NCBI GenBank assembly: GCA_023630585.1
Contig: CM042552.1
Span: 3,984,501 to 4,048,500, forward strand
Length of the DNA: 64,000 bases
From: Cranoglanis bouderius
Taxonomy: Eukaryota; Chordata; Actinopteri; Siluriformes; Cranoglanididae
Direction of reading: 5' to 3'
Part shown: positions 11,136 to 23,760 of the stretch, one piece after another
How the letters are laid out: each line of letters opens with the position of its first letter
Position numbering within the stretch: position 1 is the stretch's first letter
Program-made: the position numbers and the translations under genes
Notes under the pieces: generated by a model
The model's database searches: none
Seen by the model: the letters and a program-made list of their open reading frames with translations, nothing else
What the model was told of the DNA's origin: nothing

Positions 11136-14100
11136 AACCATGAATCTCTGTTAAAAAATCAAGCAAACCCAAGCACATAATTATCAGCTGTACAGGGACG
11201 GAGAGGAAGTGAGTGAGAGACACAGACAGAGACAGTGAGTGAGACAGTGAGAGTAAGACAGAAAAAGAGAGAGGGACCCTCACCGTAAAGACATCATCGT
11301 CTCCCAGCTCCGTCTCGTTCTGTAGAGTGGACGAGGACGTGGTGGAACCTGCACACACAACAAACGCCACCCTAAATACACGCATCACAGATGTAATCCG
11401 CAGATTTCAACTTTATAACGCCCTTACCGTGGAAGTCTTTCTAATACGTTATCGTTTCTATAGTAACGGCTCATTCACAGACTTGTACGGTGGGCGCTCC
11501 ACGTAATCTAAGGCTGATAACAGACGGATTAAAAAAACGTGTTGTTATTTAACAAATACAAAAGTATAACTGGGACCAAGACGTTAGCAGCAGATCCTTC
11601 ATGTCCTGTAAGTTGCGAGGTGTGGCCTCCATGGATCGGACTTGTTTGTCCAGCACATCCCACAGATGTGCTCGATCTGATTGGCCAAGTCAACACTTTG
11701 TTCCTCAAACCATTCCTGAACAATTTTTGCGCTGTGTCAGGGCGCATTATCCTGCTGAAACAGGCCACTACCATTATGGAATACCGTTGCCATTAAGGTT
11801 GTGTACTTGGTCTGTAACAATGTTTAGGCAGGTGGTACGTGTCAAAATAACATCCACATGAATGCCAGGACCCAAGGTTTCCCAGCAGAACATTGCCCAG
11901 AGCATCACACTGCCTCCACGGGCTTGCCTTCTTCCCATAGTGCATCCTGGTACCATCTCTTCCCCAGGTAAGCGACGCACACATACCGCTGTCCACATGA
12001 TGTAAAAGAAAACGTGATTCATCAGACCAGGCCACCTTCTTCCATTGCTCCATGGTCCAGTTCTGATGCTCACGTGCCCATTGTAGGCGCTTTTGGCGGT
12101 GGACAGGGATTCACCGGTTGTCCTGCTTCCAACATAACTTCGAGAACTGACTGTTCCCTTGCTGCCTAATATATCCCACCCCTTGACAGGTGCCATTGTA
12201 ACGAGATAATCAATGTTATTCACTTCACCTGTCTGTGGTTTTAATGCTATGGCTGATGGGTGTATACACTCACAGTTGTGTTATTGTTTCTGGAATTCGC
12301 TTGATTTTAAATTTCCTGGGTGACCCAGGATTCATATAAAAGTCCACCATCTTGTTTTTTTTTTCTTATTTAAGCCTCCAACACACAATTAAGCCACTCT
12401 TACATCATAATCACTACATACGCTCACTACATAGGGTGTATGTAATGGTGTTGTAGACCTCCAACAAAAGGTTTAGTGAACATGTTTTAACAGTGTAAAT
12501 GTACAACACAGGATTTGAAACATTCCAAAACCGAAACATTATGAAAATTCCTGTAATATTTGTCCTCCTCGCTCACCATCAGTCAGGTCTTCGACGGCCT
12601 TCCTGACCCCACGGTCGAAGGCGCGAGCGTCCGCCGGACTCTGGAACGTCAGGCCGCACTTCTTGTTGTCCACTCGCCAGTGATGGAACGTGGGAGTGGC
12701 TTTAGTGTAGATCAGGTCCTTCTTCAGGAAGCACTTGAGGATCACCTGCGTACAACACAGCACTCTGATTCACTGAGTCTGTACCTTATACAAGGTGAGC
12801 ACTGCTCCTTCCTCAACACTCGCTACATGTTTAAACAGATATTAGAACCAGATTACGTGAGGGTTTGTTGAATTTCTGTTAAGGACTACTTAAAACACAA
12901 TCTAATAAAGTGTAGGTTGGGTTAATACTAGGGCTGCTTCAATACCACTACCGGTATCGGCTATTGGTCAGATACCGTGCTTATTTACTTGTCCTTGTTA
13001 AAAATGCTGCGATACCAATAAGACACTAACAATTTCCGTCTGGGTGTAGGACATATCCATGCTGCATGTAAATCTACAAGAGTATAGTTTATGCACTCAT
13101 AGATTGAAAGTATTGGAATAGCGAGGCCAATTTCTATTTCTTTGCGCTTTACATTGAAGACATTTGGGTTTGAGATCAAAAGATGAACAGATCAGAACTT
13201 CACCTTTCATTTCCTCATCTCTACATCTAGATGTGTTAAACAGCTTAGAACATGGCACCTTTTGTTTGAACACACCCATTTTTTCAAGTGATCAAAAAAT
13301 ATTGGAACACGTGACTGACAGGTGTTTCTTACTGCCCAGGTGTGGCCTGTTAAACTGATTGTTTAAAGAAATAATAGCTCTGAATGTCTGCTTTTGGTTT
13401 GAGCCCTAGGTTTCACCTGTGAAGACTGCATTTGTTGTTAAGAAGAATAAACCAACATGAAGACCAGAGACCTGTCTATGGGAGAAAAGCAAGCCGATTT
13501 GAAGCGGAGATCAATACTTTTGGAGGGGACTGTACACTTGGGAATAATATTTCCATAGTCATTTTTAGCACTGACATATCTTATGGCATTTTTGCAGTGC
13601 CCAGGTGAGGCAATAGATCTGGAAGTCCTTATTTGGGCATAAAAATGTATTACACTTTGTCAGTGAGGCAACACTAATGGGACAAACACTAAACTAGACT
13701 GCACCAATAGGGGCTGATGAAGTGCCATTTTAGAGATAAGTACAAACATCATGGGAAATAAAAAATGTGTGGTATGTTGGTGCAACTACAGAAATATTTT
13801 ACTTTTTTGCCTCTTAGCAACTTATAATCCAGAGATACTTCTAGAATATTCACAGCATACAGTATTTATACTTGTAATTATGCACACACCTGCTTGTCTC
13901 GGAGTCTCTCTCCGTAGATGAGGAACCCGTTACGGCCAAGGAGGTCCAGATCGGCCGGAGCCACCTTACACACGCCCACCCGGCTGAGCCCGCCCCCTTC
14001 CTGAGCCAGCCAACCACCGCTTGCGTCGTCCCTTGTCATCACCACTGCCTTCACGCGCACCAGGTAGTCGTCACTGTGGAGACAGACAAGGAGAAGAGGA

Positions 14101-16206
14101 GGGAGTGTCACATGAGGGGGGCAAAAACTTTTATTACTCGGTAATATTCAGCGCAGAACCTGAGATCCAAGCAAAGTGTCAGATTTACCTACACACCCCA
14201 AAAGGAGAGCTATGCAAAGCGGTGGCGCGGAGAATCAGATTAAAGGTGTTTGTGCTGCCAAACCAAGTTTAACTCTGGGAACAGCAGCTAATCACAGCCC
14301 CGGGGCTGTTAGGCAAACTCTCACCTCCCTCAACTTTATTTCTTCAGAAGCTGCCGGTTTAATACACATGCACACAAGAGCGTGTAAATATTACACAGAA
14401 TAGACGCGAAATCATCTCACATTCCTTATTATTCCACAGCACTGCTGAATTCTCGATTCTCAGTGGTCAGAAGATGTTCTGTAGTTCACCTCAAAGGTAG
14501 GCCGTAACAACATGGGACTAACAGGTGATGTTTTCTCTAAAGAGATGTTTATTTAACTTTTGGAATGAGTCTCCAGTGTCAGTGCATTGTAACAGTCCGT
14601 TACTTAATCATTTCTACAAAGTTTAAAGCAACGGTTTGTCACTTTTAAATTGGCGAACTGCAGTTGCAGCAAACACACTGACAAGCCTTCCCATTCCCAA
14701 CCAACTGACCAGCCCCGCCCATGCTTTTCTAAAAATATATGTGGTGCTTAACAAGCTTAACAGTTTTGTTCTGTCTGGAGGCGGGACTAAGTTCAGGCCT
14801 GGAAAATGTAAATTTGTTTTAAAATAAATAAATAAATAAACAAACAAACAAACAAATAAATAAATAACTTTCAAACCTTTTGTTTTCCCACCAAATGACC
14901 AACCCCACCCTCTCCTTTGAAACTATGTATGCGTTACGTGTTATTTTTTTAAGAAAGTGTTGTTTTTTTTGTTAATTTCAGGGCCGGAAAACTTTTAAAA
15001 GAAACTAGCCAGAGCCCATACATGGTAATACTGTAAATCGCAAATATTTTGTGTATTTTTGAAATTATTTATTACTTACAAATCTAGAAACACTTTGTAA
15101 CATTACAAACCGCACCTTTATTCCTGTTCATTCCATGTCAATTCCACGAAATGTTTAAAGTAGCCACAGATACTTTTCTGACTGAAGTCCTGTATAACAC
15201 TTCTGCATGTCTGCGAAGTAATCATAGAGGACCTTAGCTACAGAGGTTTCATTCAATAAAATGCATAAACATCTATCAGTTGTGATTTCCACCATGTGTG
15301 TTACGATCCACGATGACCTCTGGCCCAAGGTCTGCGATGAAAAAGCAGACTCGTCAAGTCTCTAAGAGGAAAAGACTCGTTATTCAAATGGTGCCAGTTC
15401 TTGGCAGAGATTGTGGGAACCGCTTTAATTGGAGGCCCAATTTTCATGCCTGGGTTTGAGGCTACGGATCAAAGAGAGACGCAGAGAATGGCGACGGTGT
15501 TTGCGGTTCATTCAAATGACGCTCCCTGAACCAGACAACCAGACAATCCATTACCATTCGTTATATTTCCGCAAATTTATAAAGGCGTAACTTTTTTTTA
15601 AAGGTAATCATCCCCATTCTGTCACTTCTGTTTGGTAAGAGTCAGCTCCTGACGGGCGGATCGACAGACTTCCTGTTGTCTCTTGTTCAGCTCCTGATGC
15701 TACATGGACAGGAACACAACGCTGCATCAGCAGGGCAGAAAACCAGCATATAGACTGCGCATGCGTGTATACGCGTGTGTGTCTGTGTGTGTGTTTGCTC
15801 TTGCGCAAGGTGGGTCACATGTACCTGGAAGACTAAATCAATACCTGATCAACAGTTACAATACACATGAAAAAATTAACCCTCACATGGGGTTAAAGAA
15901 CTTCATCCCCGAGCCCATTCTAGGGTAGTAGTAGCAAAGGTGAGCACTGCTATGTAGATCCTCTCACTTTCTCACTGGTTTGATGGTTATTTAATAAATG
16001 CACAATCATTTCCTGTTTCCAGTTCATTCATTAGCTTATATGCAAACAGAAAGAGGGCTTTATTAAAATTTTAATTTATGTCTTCTTTTCAAAGAACAAA
16101 ATCCTGCATCTCGGTGTATTTCCTTTTTGTCATATTTGCTAGAATACTTAGGAACTAAACCAATAATTTGGACTCTTCAAGTCTTTTTTTATTCTCTATT
16201 ATTCTC

Positions 16207-16240
<34 letters not shown>

Positions 16241-19200
16241 TCTCTACTTGTCTCAAGTCAATCAGCAACATATGGTGCTGTTAGCCACACCCCTTAGTGT
16301 TATTAACTTCTACAGGTGTCAATATTGGCGTGTCCAACGTGACTGTCAAATGTAACATGGACTGAAAGCCCTTAAGTCTTCTTAGCTTTGTTATTTCATT
16401 CCATATGTTGGATGGGTACAAAGCAAGATAGAATAGGACCAATATAAAAAAAACCCTCCTAACAGGGCAGCCAATTAGGAGTCTGGTGGAGGAGCTGACG
16501 TAATATCCTAAATCATTCTTCAAGAACTAGTCAGGTTTTCATGTTAAATACTTTACATGAATCTCTTCTAATCAAAATGCTTATAATAATAATAATAATA
16601 ATAATAATAATTAGGATTTCAGTGTTAACGTGATTTCTCAGTCGGTATACCCACAATCCTTCCTGTTAGATCCCTGAACTCTGAGCCATGTTGTACCGGA
16701 GGTCATTAATAGAACAGGATACAGGAAGTGGGCTGAGCAGTAGGACATGCTGGGGTGTGGAAGTGTTAGTGATGACCCACTTCACACATCCTGCTTAGAC
16801 AATCACAAATGATGGTGGGACCTTTCAGCTAGCAAAGGGCTTTAATGCTTAACTACATGGCCATAAAGCTCACAGTACAGCACATGGGCCAATTAAAGCT
16901 GAACACACACACACACAGACACAGACACACACACACACTTAGCTAGTGAAATCATCTTGACCAATCCAACAATGTAACCCAAAGTAAAATCTTTCTTGGA
17001 TGAACTTTTATTGTACCACAGCAGTGTTACACTCTCAAATCTGATTGGTCAGACACGTTACATTACATTTCTATAACAGCAATTCCAACAGGTACATATT
17101 AATGCTATATTAATTCTACAATAACAATTTACACAGGGACTTGTACAGAAGATGCTCTATACAATCTATATCTAACAATAAATCAATTTTTAAAACGTGT
17201 TGTTATTTAACAAAGAAAAACATAGCATTATTGATGTGGTTGATTGGTGTCTTTCTGTAAAGAGACATTTATTATGGGAGGAGTCTCCAGTGTCAGCGCC
17301 TTGTAACACTCAGTACGTTTTAAAGTTTTTTTTTTGTCTTATAAACTTCAATACACAGAAATAAAGCGAGTCTGGTCAGCTAACAACTGGGGTTGTAACA
17401 GTAACTCTGCTTCATCGAGCCGCATTATTTTGCTATAAGAGCATGACTCATTGTGTTTCATTCCTTATGTAACACCTATCGCATTCTACATGTAAGATGT
17501 ACGTTTCCAAGCTGAGGCTTCCACATCACACATGTACAGACAGCCAACAAAGGGAAAAAAACGAAGCCAGACGTCACTGCATGTTGACACGACTAAAAGA
17601 AAATCTATTCATCAGTCTTCTTATTTGTGCCCATCTAAGTCATCTTCTACATGCTATCAATATTTTACACTTTTACAAAAGTTTTAGGAAAAGCTGTTAT
17701 TTGTCCTCCTAATACACTGACTGATAAATCAGTGAGTTTGACTTAAAAAAAAGACATTTAGATCAATAATCAAGAGCTTATTAACACAGAGTGTACGTAA
17801 AACGTCATAGTAAGAGCAAGTAGCTATGAGAGTAGCATTTATTACCTACCACTTGCTAGCAATGAATGACAACGACAAGAAGAGAGTTAGCATTTTCCTG
17901 ATTATGCAGATGGGATCAGGCTAACTGGCACTCCCTTAGCTTTTAAGGATTGTTATCTGTGTATGAACTGTCATCTAAGTCATTAGGAGTGAGTCAGCAT
18001 TTTTCCTGACATGATAGCTGGTTGAGATTTGCTGTGCTAGTATTGTCAAGTGTAGCTTGTAGGTGTGAGTTAGTATTTTCCTGATTAGATAGAAGGGACT
18101 ATGCTAACTAGCCCTCATTGATTGCTAGCTGTGTTAGCAGTATTGTCAAATGAAGCATTAGCTTTACACTGTAGGTTGTAGTAATGGACAGCCAGCAGGA
18201 CCGATATTAGCATTGTCCTAACTAGGGAAATAGAAACAGTACAGTTCCTGTTGAAAAAAACAATAGAAACCACCACAGAAATTCTAATGGTTTCCTCTAC
18301 AAATACCTTCACAAACTATCAGCTAGCCATTAAAACCATTACCATTATTGATCCTTAATGGTATCCACTAGACATGAAATACAACCAAAAGAAGGCAAAA
18401 AAAATAACCAGTAGTGACCCACAGGGACCATTACAGTTTCCATTAAAACCAATACAATTCTCATTATAACCGTTAAAACCATTACAAATTCTATAAGGGT
18501 TTCTATAGTTGTTTTTTTTTAAAAACTCCAGCAGGGATTGGCTAATCCCCCCCATACACTTTTTGGTACAATTTGGATGGCAATATTATTATTGTTATTA
18601 TTATTAATAATGAATTTATTTATTTATTTTTAAATAAGGCTTGTAATAACAAAATGCCTGCTACAACATCTCTGGGATATTTCATTGCATCATTGTCCAA
18701 CAGCAGGAAATGTCAATGCGTCTCCTAGCTTGTTAGCTAGCTGACACAGGAGCGTGCTATTCCCTGGCCCCGCTGGTCACAAAGAACAACCAGATGAGTA
18801 AACGTTGGTCATACTTTTTTTTTTTTTCTTGACATTGACGATATTCATTATTTGAAGGCATAACATCGGATTTCGTCAGTATTTCAGCTTTAGCTACTGT
18901 TAGCTAATGATACTGAATTCGGAACACTAACATACTTCATAACATGTAGCCTAATGTGACGTTTTTGCAACTTGCTAGAAACAAATGTTGCTTAACTATG
19001 TGAAATTAATATCCGATGAGAATCCTTCTCAGGCCATATACAGATGAAGTAGCCACGTTATGCCGTTTTGTTTTTTTTGTTGTTTTTTTATGGATGTGGT
19101 AACTAATTTGCCCCACCCTAGATTGGGCCTATCCTGGCCACCCCATTGTAAAAGGTCTGGCTATACCCCTTACTTTCCTATCAGAAAGGCTTCCAAGGAG

Positions 19201-22200
19201 AAATTCTCTAGGATATAAATCCCTGACTATCCAAGGAACCCTTGAGAAAAACGCATTTCTAAGAGCGCACTGAATTATACCATCCTATTACAATGCATTG
19301 TGGGATTTCATGAGCGCACTGGATATAATCCGCTATGGTTTTGGACATGGCTACAAAAACGTTTTTTTTTTTAGACATAAATCCCATGATACGTATCGTT
19401 AAGTACTGCAATAGTATAATTCAGTCTTTTTCCATCTTCGGATAAAAACCAAAGCATTTCTTGGACCATTACTATTTATTATTATACGTTGCCTGACATT
19501 CCATCCTGCCTCGCGTGTGCGTGTGTCGGTGTGTGTTTGCTCAGCACGGGTGTGAGCGGGTCATAAATTAGAATAATAAAAGATAACAACCCCCACAACG
19601 CCCGAGTCACACTCACGTTCTGTACACAAAGCCTCAGCAAGAACAAGATAAAGAGCAGCGATAACCACAGAAAAGAGTTGTAGCTGATAGGCCGTGTTGG
19701 ACCTGTGGGAGCCGAATGCTATCAGTCTTGTGCCCTAATCAATAGTGTGTGCTTTACTGTAGTGTATTTAAGCAAAGAGAAAGCCAAAGTGCTGTTGGAT
19801 TCTCTGTTCTGACTGGTCAGAAGGTGTTGATTCATTTTCTATACAGCTCTGACTGTAGTTCCTGCTGTAAATTAATCACAGGTTTATATCAATGTGCTCG
19901 CTCGAATACGTTATCGTTTAATAAACAGATTGAAAAACATGTTACTTAACAAAGGAAAAAAGTTTTCAATGTTTAACACTTGTGGAAGGAGTCTCCAGTT
20001 TCAGCACTTTGTTTTTCTGCCACGGGAAAGTCTTCAGGACAGACAGCTTTGCGCTCCGTTTTGTTGTTGTTTTGTCTTATTAACTTCACAAGAGACAATA
20101 AAAGAGAGGTTGGTGAGGGAACTGTTTACAGCTGCTATAACGTAAGTGACACAGGAACGAACTTGTTTCACATCACGCCACCCTGTTGCGGATTATTTTC
20201 CCCACACTTCCCGTCGTGTTTTATTCCTCACATACAGTATTCGGAGTAGGTTTGCCGAGCCTGACACATGCTGAATATCAGTGCTGATTACAGGAGTTAA
20301 TGTTAAGCTCCCAAAGTGCTTGCTTAGCCAAAAAGGAAGGTGTTTAACTCCATGCTAATGCCATTAGCCAGGGACTTTGATCCACGTTTCCATGCGTTAT
20401 AAAAACCCAAAGTCCTTATGAGATACTGTGTAGGAAATATACAGAATTTGACAACGATAACGTTGATATCCTGAAACAAAAATATTTCAATTACTGTTAT
20501 CATGAGCACATTTATAACACAAACAAAGAAACTACTTTCTTTATCAATATTATTACGCACAGCGACAAGTAGCTTACTGGAATGAATTTTGTACCAGTTC
20601 CTTTTTTATTGCATGGTGTTAAATAAACTAGCTATTATTTCACAGTTTTTTGTTATGTTTGTTCGGCTGTTTGTTTTGTTTAGCGCGGCTGTACTGTTTT
20701 GCTGGTTGTTAAATTTCTTGACGCATACCGTGCATCGTGGAAATGTCTTCGAGTATCGTGATATGATATTTGTGTCATACCGCTAAACAGTTTCACTAGC
20801 ATATCAGGGAAAAACACGTCGTCTGTCGGGTTTACACTTGCCTAGGCTTTCTCCAGCGATCTTGTTGTGTAAGAACCCAGGTTAACAAATGTGCCGGTAA
20901 AAACAGTCAATCTGCTTAAAGCCATGCTCGCTAAGTGTGATTTCCTCAAACGGTAAATGTCGTGCTTTGATCGAGTTGATGTATAGCTACGTGCTATAGA
21001 CGAACTGAAATAAGCCTGATGAATCAGACGCCCGTGATACTCCTCTCTCGGTCGGCACTCAGTAGGAATGAAACCTTTAAGTGTAATTTTGAAATGTATA
21101 GTTGAAAATGTCAAAGTTTCACCGTGTGAAGGGTTTTCCCAGACCGCCATGCTAGCTAACATAGCATGCCCTGATATCGTAGCTGATACTTCAGTAACCA
21201 AAATCAGTCTCTCCAGGACTTCACCATTGTGCCAATTAATGCAAAATCAAGCAAATTGGTACCTTTATCTCTGAGAGTGTAAAGAAGTCCAAAACGTTCA
21301 ATAAGCCAACCTTTTCTCCTGCGTGTGACCACATGGGAGGCACACAAACCTCACGACCTCAATTCTGACCTTCCGAGAGGTCTTCTTCTTATTGACCCTT
21401 AGTAAGACAATTTGTTCATTTAAGTGGGTACTGAGCTGGTCCACTACATTATGGACCCTAATAGGCTAGAAATCCCTACTTCCGTTTGATGATAGATTTC
21501 CTTTCGAAACAGGAAGTCAAGAGTGATAACGTGTTGAAGTGCTTGACAGATCAGCATTCACCACAACAGAATCTAAACAAACCTGACAGTAGCCTAGTGA
21601 AGTGGCTAAATGTAAAGAACATTAAAGAGTTTTTTTGTGATAGGTTTATTTTTTGTTCAATTCTCACCGGCGCCTTCACCCACGCCTGTCCACTTAAAGA
21701 AGGATGATATCCTGGATGTTTCTAGAGTTACGCCGTACGTGTTTGAGCCGAGGTCTACCAGAGGCTCTGACGAGAGTCGTATGATCATCGCCAGAAGACA
21801 TCTGAGGTGTTAGATATAACGATATTACTGACTCTTAATCCCAGAATCCCATTGTCTATCAGTCTGAGGTAGTGATGTGTTCTGGTATTGAACAGCCACA
21901 AGGTGGTAAAACACTTACATCAGTCACAAAACTGCCAACTCATACAAACTCCGCCCTTTTCCGAACAAATAATCCCCAACTACTTTTTTTATCAACTTAG
22001 GATGCTTGCGAAAAGGAAAAAAAATGCTAACCATGCTATCTTGCTACTGTTGAGCAAGATATGCCCCTGGGGGCGGGGCTTATACACTCTAAGAGAGCAT
22101 TTAAATGGAAGAAGACTATACTAGTACAGGATGAGTCATCAAAAAAAAAAAAATAAATCATGAAATCAAAACGAGAACATGTCCATGTCTTATCTATATG

Positions 22201-22605
22201 TATTATCATATTGATGTCCAGAACACTTATGAGACTGATGCAAAAAGCTCTGAAATTTGATTTCTGGGAAACTTTAATGAATCGTATCTGAAGCCTGTTT
22301 GCTATTAATCATCATTGTGACCAATTGGTTTCGGTATTAGAAACCACACATCAGGGAGGACACGGAAACACTGTTCTGCTCTTCTGAAACCGTAGATAAG
22401 TAGCGTTATCTTGCTAATCTCACACTTCCGGTGTTATGTCCGATCTGTGTAAGATAATGTAACCGTGTGTTTTGATATGGTGTTGTGTTATGATACAGGT
22501 TAGAGGTCGAGCTTGAGCTGAGCTCCGCCTGCGCCGACGGGTTTTTTTTTTTTTTTTTTTTATGAATGAAGCGTGGTATGCAAATGAGCGCGATTCACGA
22601 AAAAG

Positions 22606-22639
<34 letters not shown>

Positions 22640-22904
22640 GAGAGAGAACATGGCGGACTCAGCGGCCCAACAGGACGCACAGAAAGTAAGAGAGAGAGAG
22701 AGAGAGATGCAGAAATGCGCCAAAGGCCCGCGCGCACCTCCGGTTTAACACCACGTGGGTTTATAGAGTCTCTACAACAAGCTTAACACCGACGTGTTTA
22801 CAAAGAAACATCACTGTCACAGGAGGATCTTCTGTTCACAAAACGTTTCCGCTTCAGCCACTCCTCCACCTCCACCTCCCTCCCTTCATGTCCCCTTCTT
22901 CCCT

Positions 22905-22943
<39 letters not shown>

Positions 22944-23242
22944 TTTGCTCGCGCGCAACGGCCGGGGGTAAAAACGGAGGGCCCGAATCTGGCCGTCTCT
23001 CTCTCTCTCTCTCTCTTTACCTCTCAGTTCTGAGGCAACCGGGTGATCTTTGGTGCATGCAGAAAAAAAAAGTGCATCAACCGCGCGCGCCTCAGATTTG
23101 ACACGGAATAAATAAATCCCAATCGTCACGCATTCAGAAAATAAACGCACCAGGGGTAGGGGTCCTGGGGTAGGAGGGCGGAAGGGGTTGCGGGGGAAGG
23201 GGAGGCGGGTACTTACTCGTCTGGCTGCGATTCCTCGGTCAT
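7843..23242 (-). CDS. spred2: spred2: Sprouty-related EVH1 domain protein 2 (six coding exons, complete, 416 aa)
   Basis: Joined exons 23242-23217, 14073-13890, 12745-12577, 11348-11284, 9069-8914 and 8493-7843 read in frame for 1251 nt; human SPRED2 is 418 aa. Residues 1-125 form the EVH1 domain (VMTRDDASGGW near 20-30, TFHHW near 89-93, LTFQSPADARAFDRG near 102-116). Residues about 205-245 form the KIT-binding region (VRINPRERAWLTGYEDYRHA). Residues about 304-411 are the cysteine-rich SPR domain (CVYC, MWCADSLLYHCM, PCMCCY, ending HKAAG). From family knowledge, SPRED proteins recruit neurofibromin to the membrane and damp Ras-Raf-ERK signalling; the EVH1 Trp and Thr needed for neurofibromin binding in SPRED1 are kept here (W30, T103). 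The call of SPRED2 over SPRED1 rests on the MTEE start, the DDYLVRVKAVV stretch, the STTSSST linker and the meis1 neighbour. It diverges in the linker before SPR, where the basic RRRKEDGER-like stretch is missing. An Ictalurid-like spred2 duplicate is likely. Confidence 0.95.
8914..9069 (-). CDS. spred2: spred2 coding exon 5 (linker)
   Basis: A 156-nt in-phase exon with acceptor CCATTAG and donor GTACTT. It encodes residues 149-200, beginning TATDSSSNSSQKRE as in human SPRED2 and ending GHLYNQHRHSDHYFLDQ (human GHLHDSYPTDHYHLDQ). The middle, PSLQTLAPISFCESRHHQC, is less conserved. Confidence 0.93.
10035..10315. repeat. Minisatellite, unit about 39 bp
   Basis: About seven copies of a unit centred on GACACAGAGGCCACGCCTCC and TTCACTGAGACTGACAGAT. 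The 39-nt period is a multiple of three, so open frames of about 100 codons appear on both strands; these are artefacts of the repeat. Intron 4 of spred2. Confidence 0.9.
10755..11060. repeat. Dispersed repeat family copy 1 (non-autonomous, about 0.3-0.5 kb)
   Basis: Shares CACAGGTTTATATTGACGTG, ATCGTTTCTATAGTAACAGC and GGAAGGAGTCTCCAGTGTCG with copies at about 11430-11570, 14440-14615, 17020-17330, 19795-20185 and 30420-31100. Some copies keep a CTGATTGGTCAGA end, seen alone at about 5217-5240 and 46215-46238 (TCTGACCAATCAGAATC). No coding potential; perhaps a hAT-like MITE, not identified. Confidence 0.75.
11284..11348 (-). CDS. spred2: spred2 coding exon 4 (linker)
   Basis: A 65-nt exon between a TGTGCAG acceptor and a GTGAGG donor. 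It encodes residues 127-148, GSTTSSSTLQNETELGDDDV then FT, closely matching the acidic and serine-rich linker of human SPRED2. The phases agree with exons 3 and 5. Confidence 0.93.
11575..12268 (-). mobile_element. Truncated Tc1-like transposon (transposase fragment)
   Basis: On the minus strand the segment reads WSDES(R)F, then RRQARGGSVMLWAMFCWETL and GPGIHVDVILTRTTCLNIV, typical of fish Tc1 transposase, with frameshifts. A terminal-repeat remnant (CCATCAGCCATAGCATTAAA on the minus strand) ends near 12268. The other end is truncated at a copy of the dispersed repeat near 11570. It sits in spred2 intron 3. Confidence 0.8.
12577..12745 (-). CDS. spred2: spred2 coding exon 3 (EVH1, second half)
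   Basis: It is bounded by TACGCAG acceptor and GTGAGC donor and is 169 nt long. It encodes residues 71-126, VILKCFLKKDLIYTK through RKAVEDLTD, the most conserved half of the EVH1 fold. Cys100 replaces the Phe usual before GLTFQ in SPRED1 and SPRED2. Confidence 0.95.
13020..13540 (+). mobile_element. 5' fragment of a Tc1-like element
   Basis: Resembles the long terminal repeat and leader of a fish Tc1 family (AAATATTGGAACACGTGACTG near 13297), followed by a start codon at 13457 and MKTRDLSMGEKQADLKRRS, the N-terminus of a Tc1 transposase. The rest of the element is absent. Intron 2 of spred2. Confidence 0.6.
13890..14073 (-). CDS. spred2: spred2 coding exon 2 (EVH1, first half)
   Basis: The acceptor reads CTCCACAG before 14073. 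The 184-nt exon encodes residues 9-70, DDDYLVRVKAVVMTRDD through YGERLRDKQ, including the W30 that is important for neurofibromin binding in the family. The donor is GTGTGTGC, a weaker than usual 5' splice site. A short LDLL insertion relative to SPRED1 lies before GRNGFLIYGE. Confidence 0.95.
17020..17330. repeat. Dispersed repeat family copy in spred2 intron 1
   Basis: CTGATTGGTCAGACACG, GGGACTTGTACAGAAGATGC, AAAACGTGTTGTTATTTAAC and GGAGGAGTCTCCAGTGTCAG occur in the family order. Confidence 0.75.
19795..20185. repeat. Dispersed repeat family copy with both end regions
   Basis: Begins with GATTCTCTGTTCTGACTGGT, passes through the CACAGGTTTATAT and AATACGTTATCGTTT blocks and the GGAAGGAGTCTCCAGT block, and ends with CACATCACGCCACCCTG, which also ends the copy near 31070. 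One of the longest copies. Spred2 intron 1. Confidence 0.75.
23217..23242 (-). CDS. spred2: spred2 coding exon 1
   Basis: ATG at 23242-23240 opens MTEESQPD, matching the SPRED2 N-terminus (human MTEETHPD). The exon is 26 nt and ends in phase 2 at a strong GTAAGT donor (23216-23211). The split Asp codon completes with the T at 14073. Confidence 0.93.
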
Positions 23243-23654
23243 TTTATCTCCCTCGTTTCACCTACAATAATAACATCCCAGAGCGCGCGCGCACCAGCGT
23301 CCAGGCTCCATTTTGTCTCCCACCGATCCGGTCTCTCGGTGTGTTTCCCCCCCCAAGTTTTCTTTCTTCTAGCTATATAGTATAGCAGTGATTCTTTTTT
23401 TTTTTTTACCTCCCCCTGTTGTTTGTTTGTTTTTCGTCTTGCACTTTAACCAGCGCGCGACACCGTATAATCCAGCCCGATGGTCTCGCGGACTTCGGAG
23501 TCTTTGGTCTGTGATGAGCGCGCGCGCGGCGACAACGCCGCTGCTGCAGTCGCGAGCTGCTCTCGGTGAGGACGGCCCCGCGCGAGCCCCATCGTCGCTC
23601 CGCGTTCACTCCATGTTGGATTGTATAGTCGGCAAAGGCAAAGCGCCACCGACT

Positions 23655-23687
<33 letters not shown>

Positions 23688-23760
23688 AGGGAGGGAGGGG
23701 GTTGAGGTGAGTGGGGGGGGGGGGGGGACTGGGGACGGAAGTAATGACGTCAGAAACGAA
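23243..23760 (-). promoter_or_regulatory. spred2: spred2 promoter and 5' UTR, CpG-rich
   Basis: The block directly upstream of the spred2 ATG is CpG dense (clusters of GCGCGC near 23283, 23452 and 23520). A GGAAGT ETS-type core followed four bases on by a palindromic TGACGTCA cAMP-response element sits at 23736-23752. A GGGAGGGAGGGAGGG run near 23681 could form a G-quadruplex. The transcription start is not defined by sequence. Confidence 0.6.

Larger units (their letters stand above)
14074..23216 (-). other. spred2: spred2 intron 1 (9.1 kb)
   Basis: The 5' donor GTAAGT (23216-23211) and acceptor CACAG (14078-14074) define it. It holds copies of the dispersed repeat, (ATT)n near 16208 and 16585, AT-rich unique DNA and, near 22640-22700, a GA-repeat patch with a candidate plus-strand exon. 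No conserved exon recognised in it. Confidence 0.8.

Noticed and set aside
21068..21274. Short frame MKPLSVILKC in spred2 intron 1
   Set aside because: No recognisable domain, no supporting splice structure.
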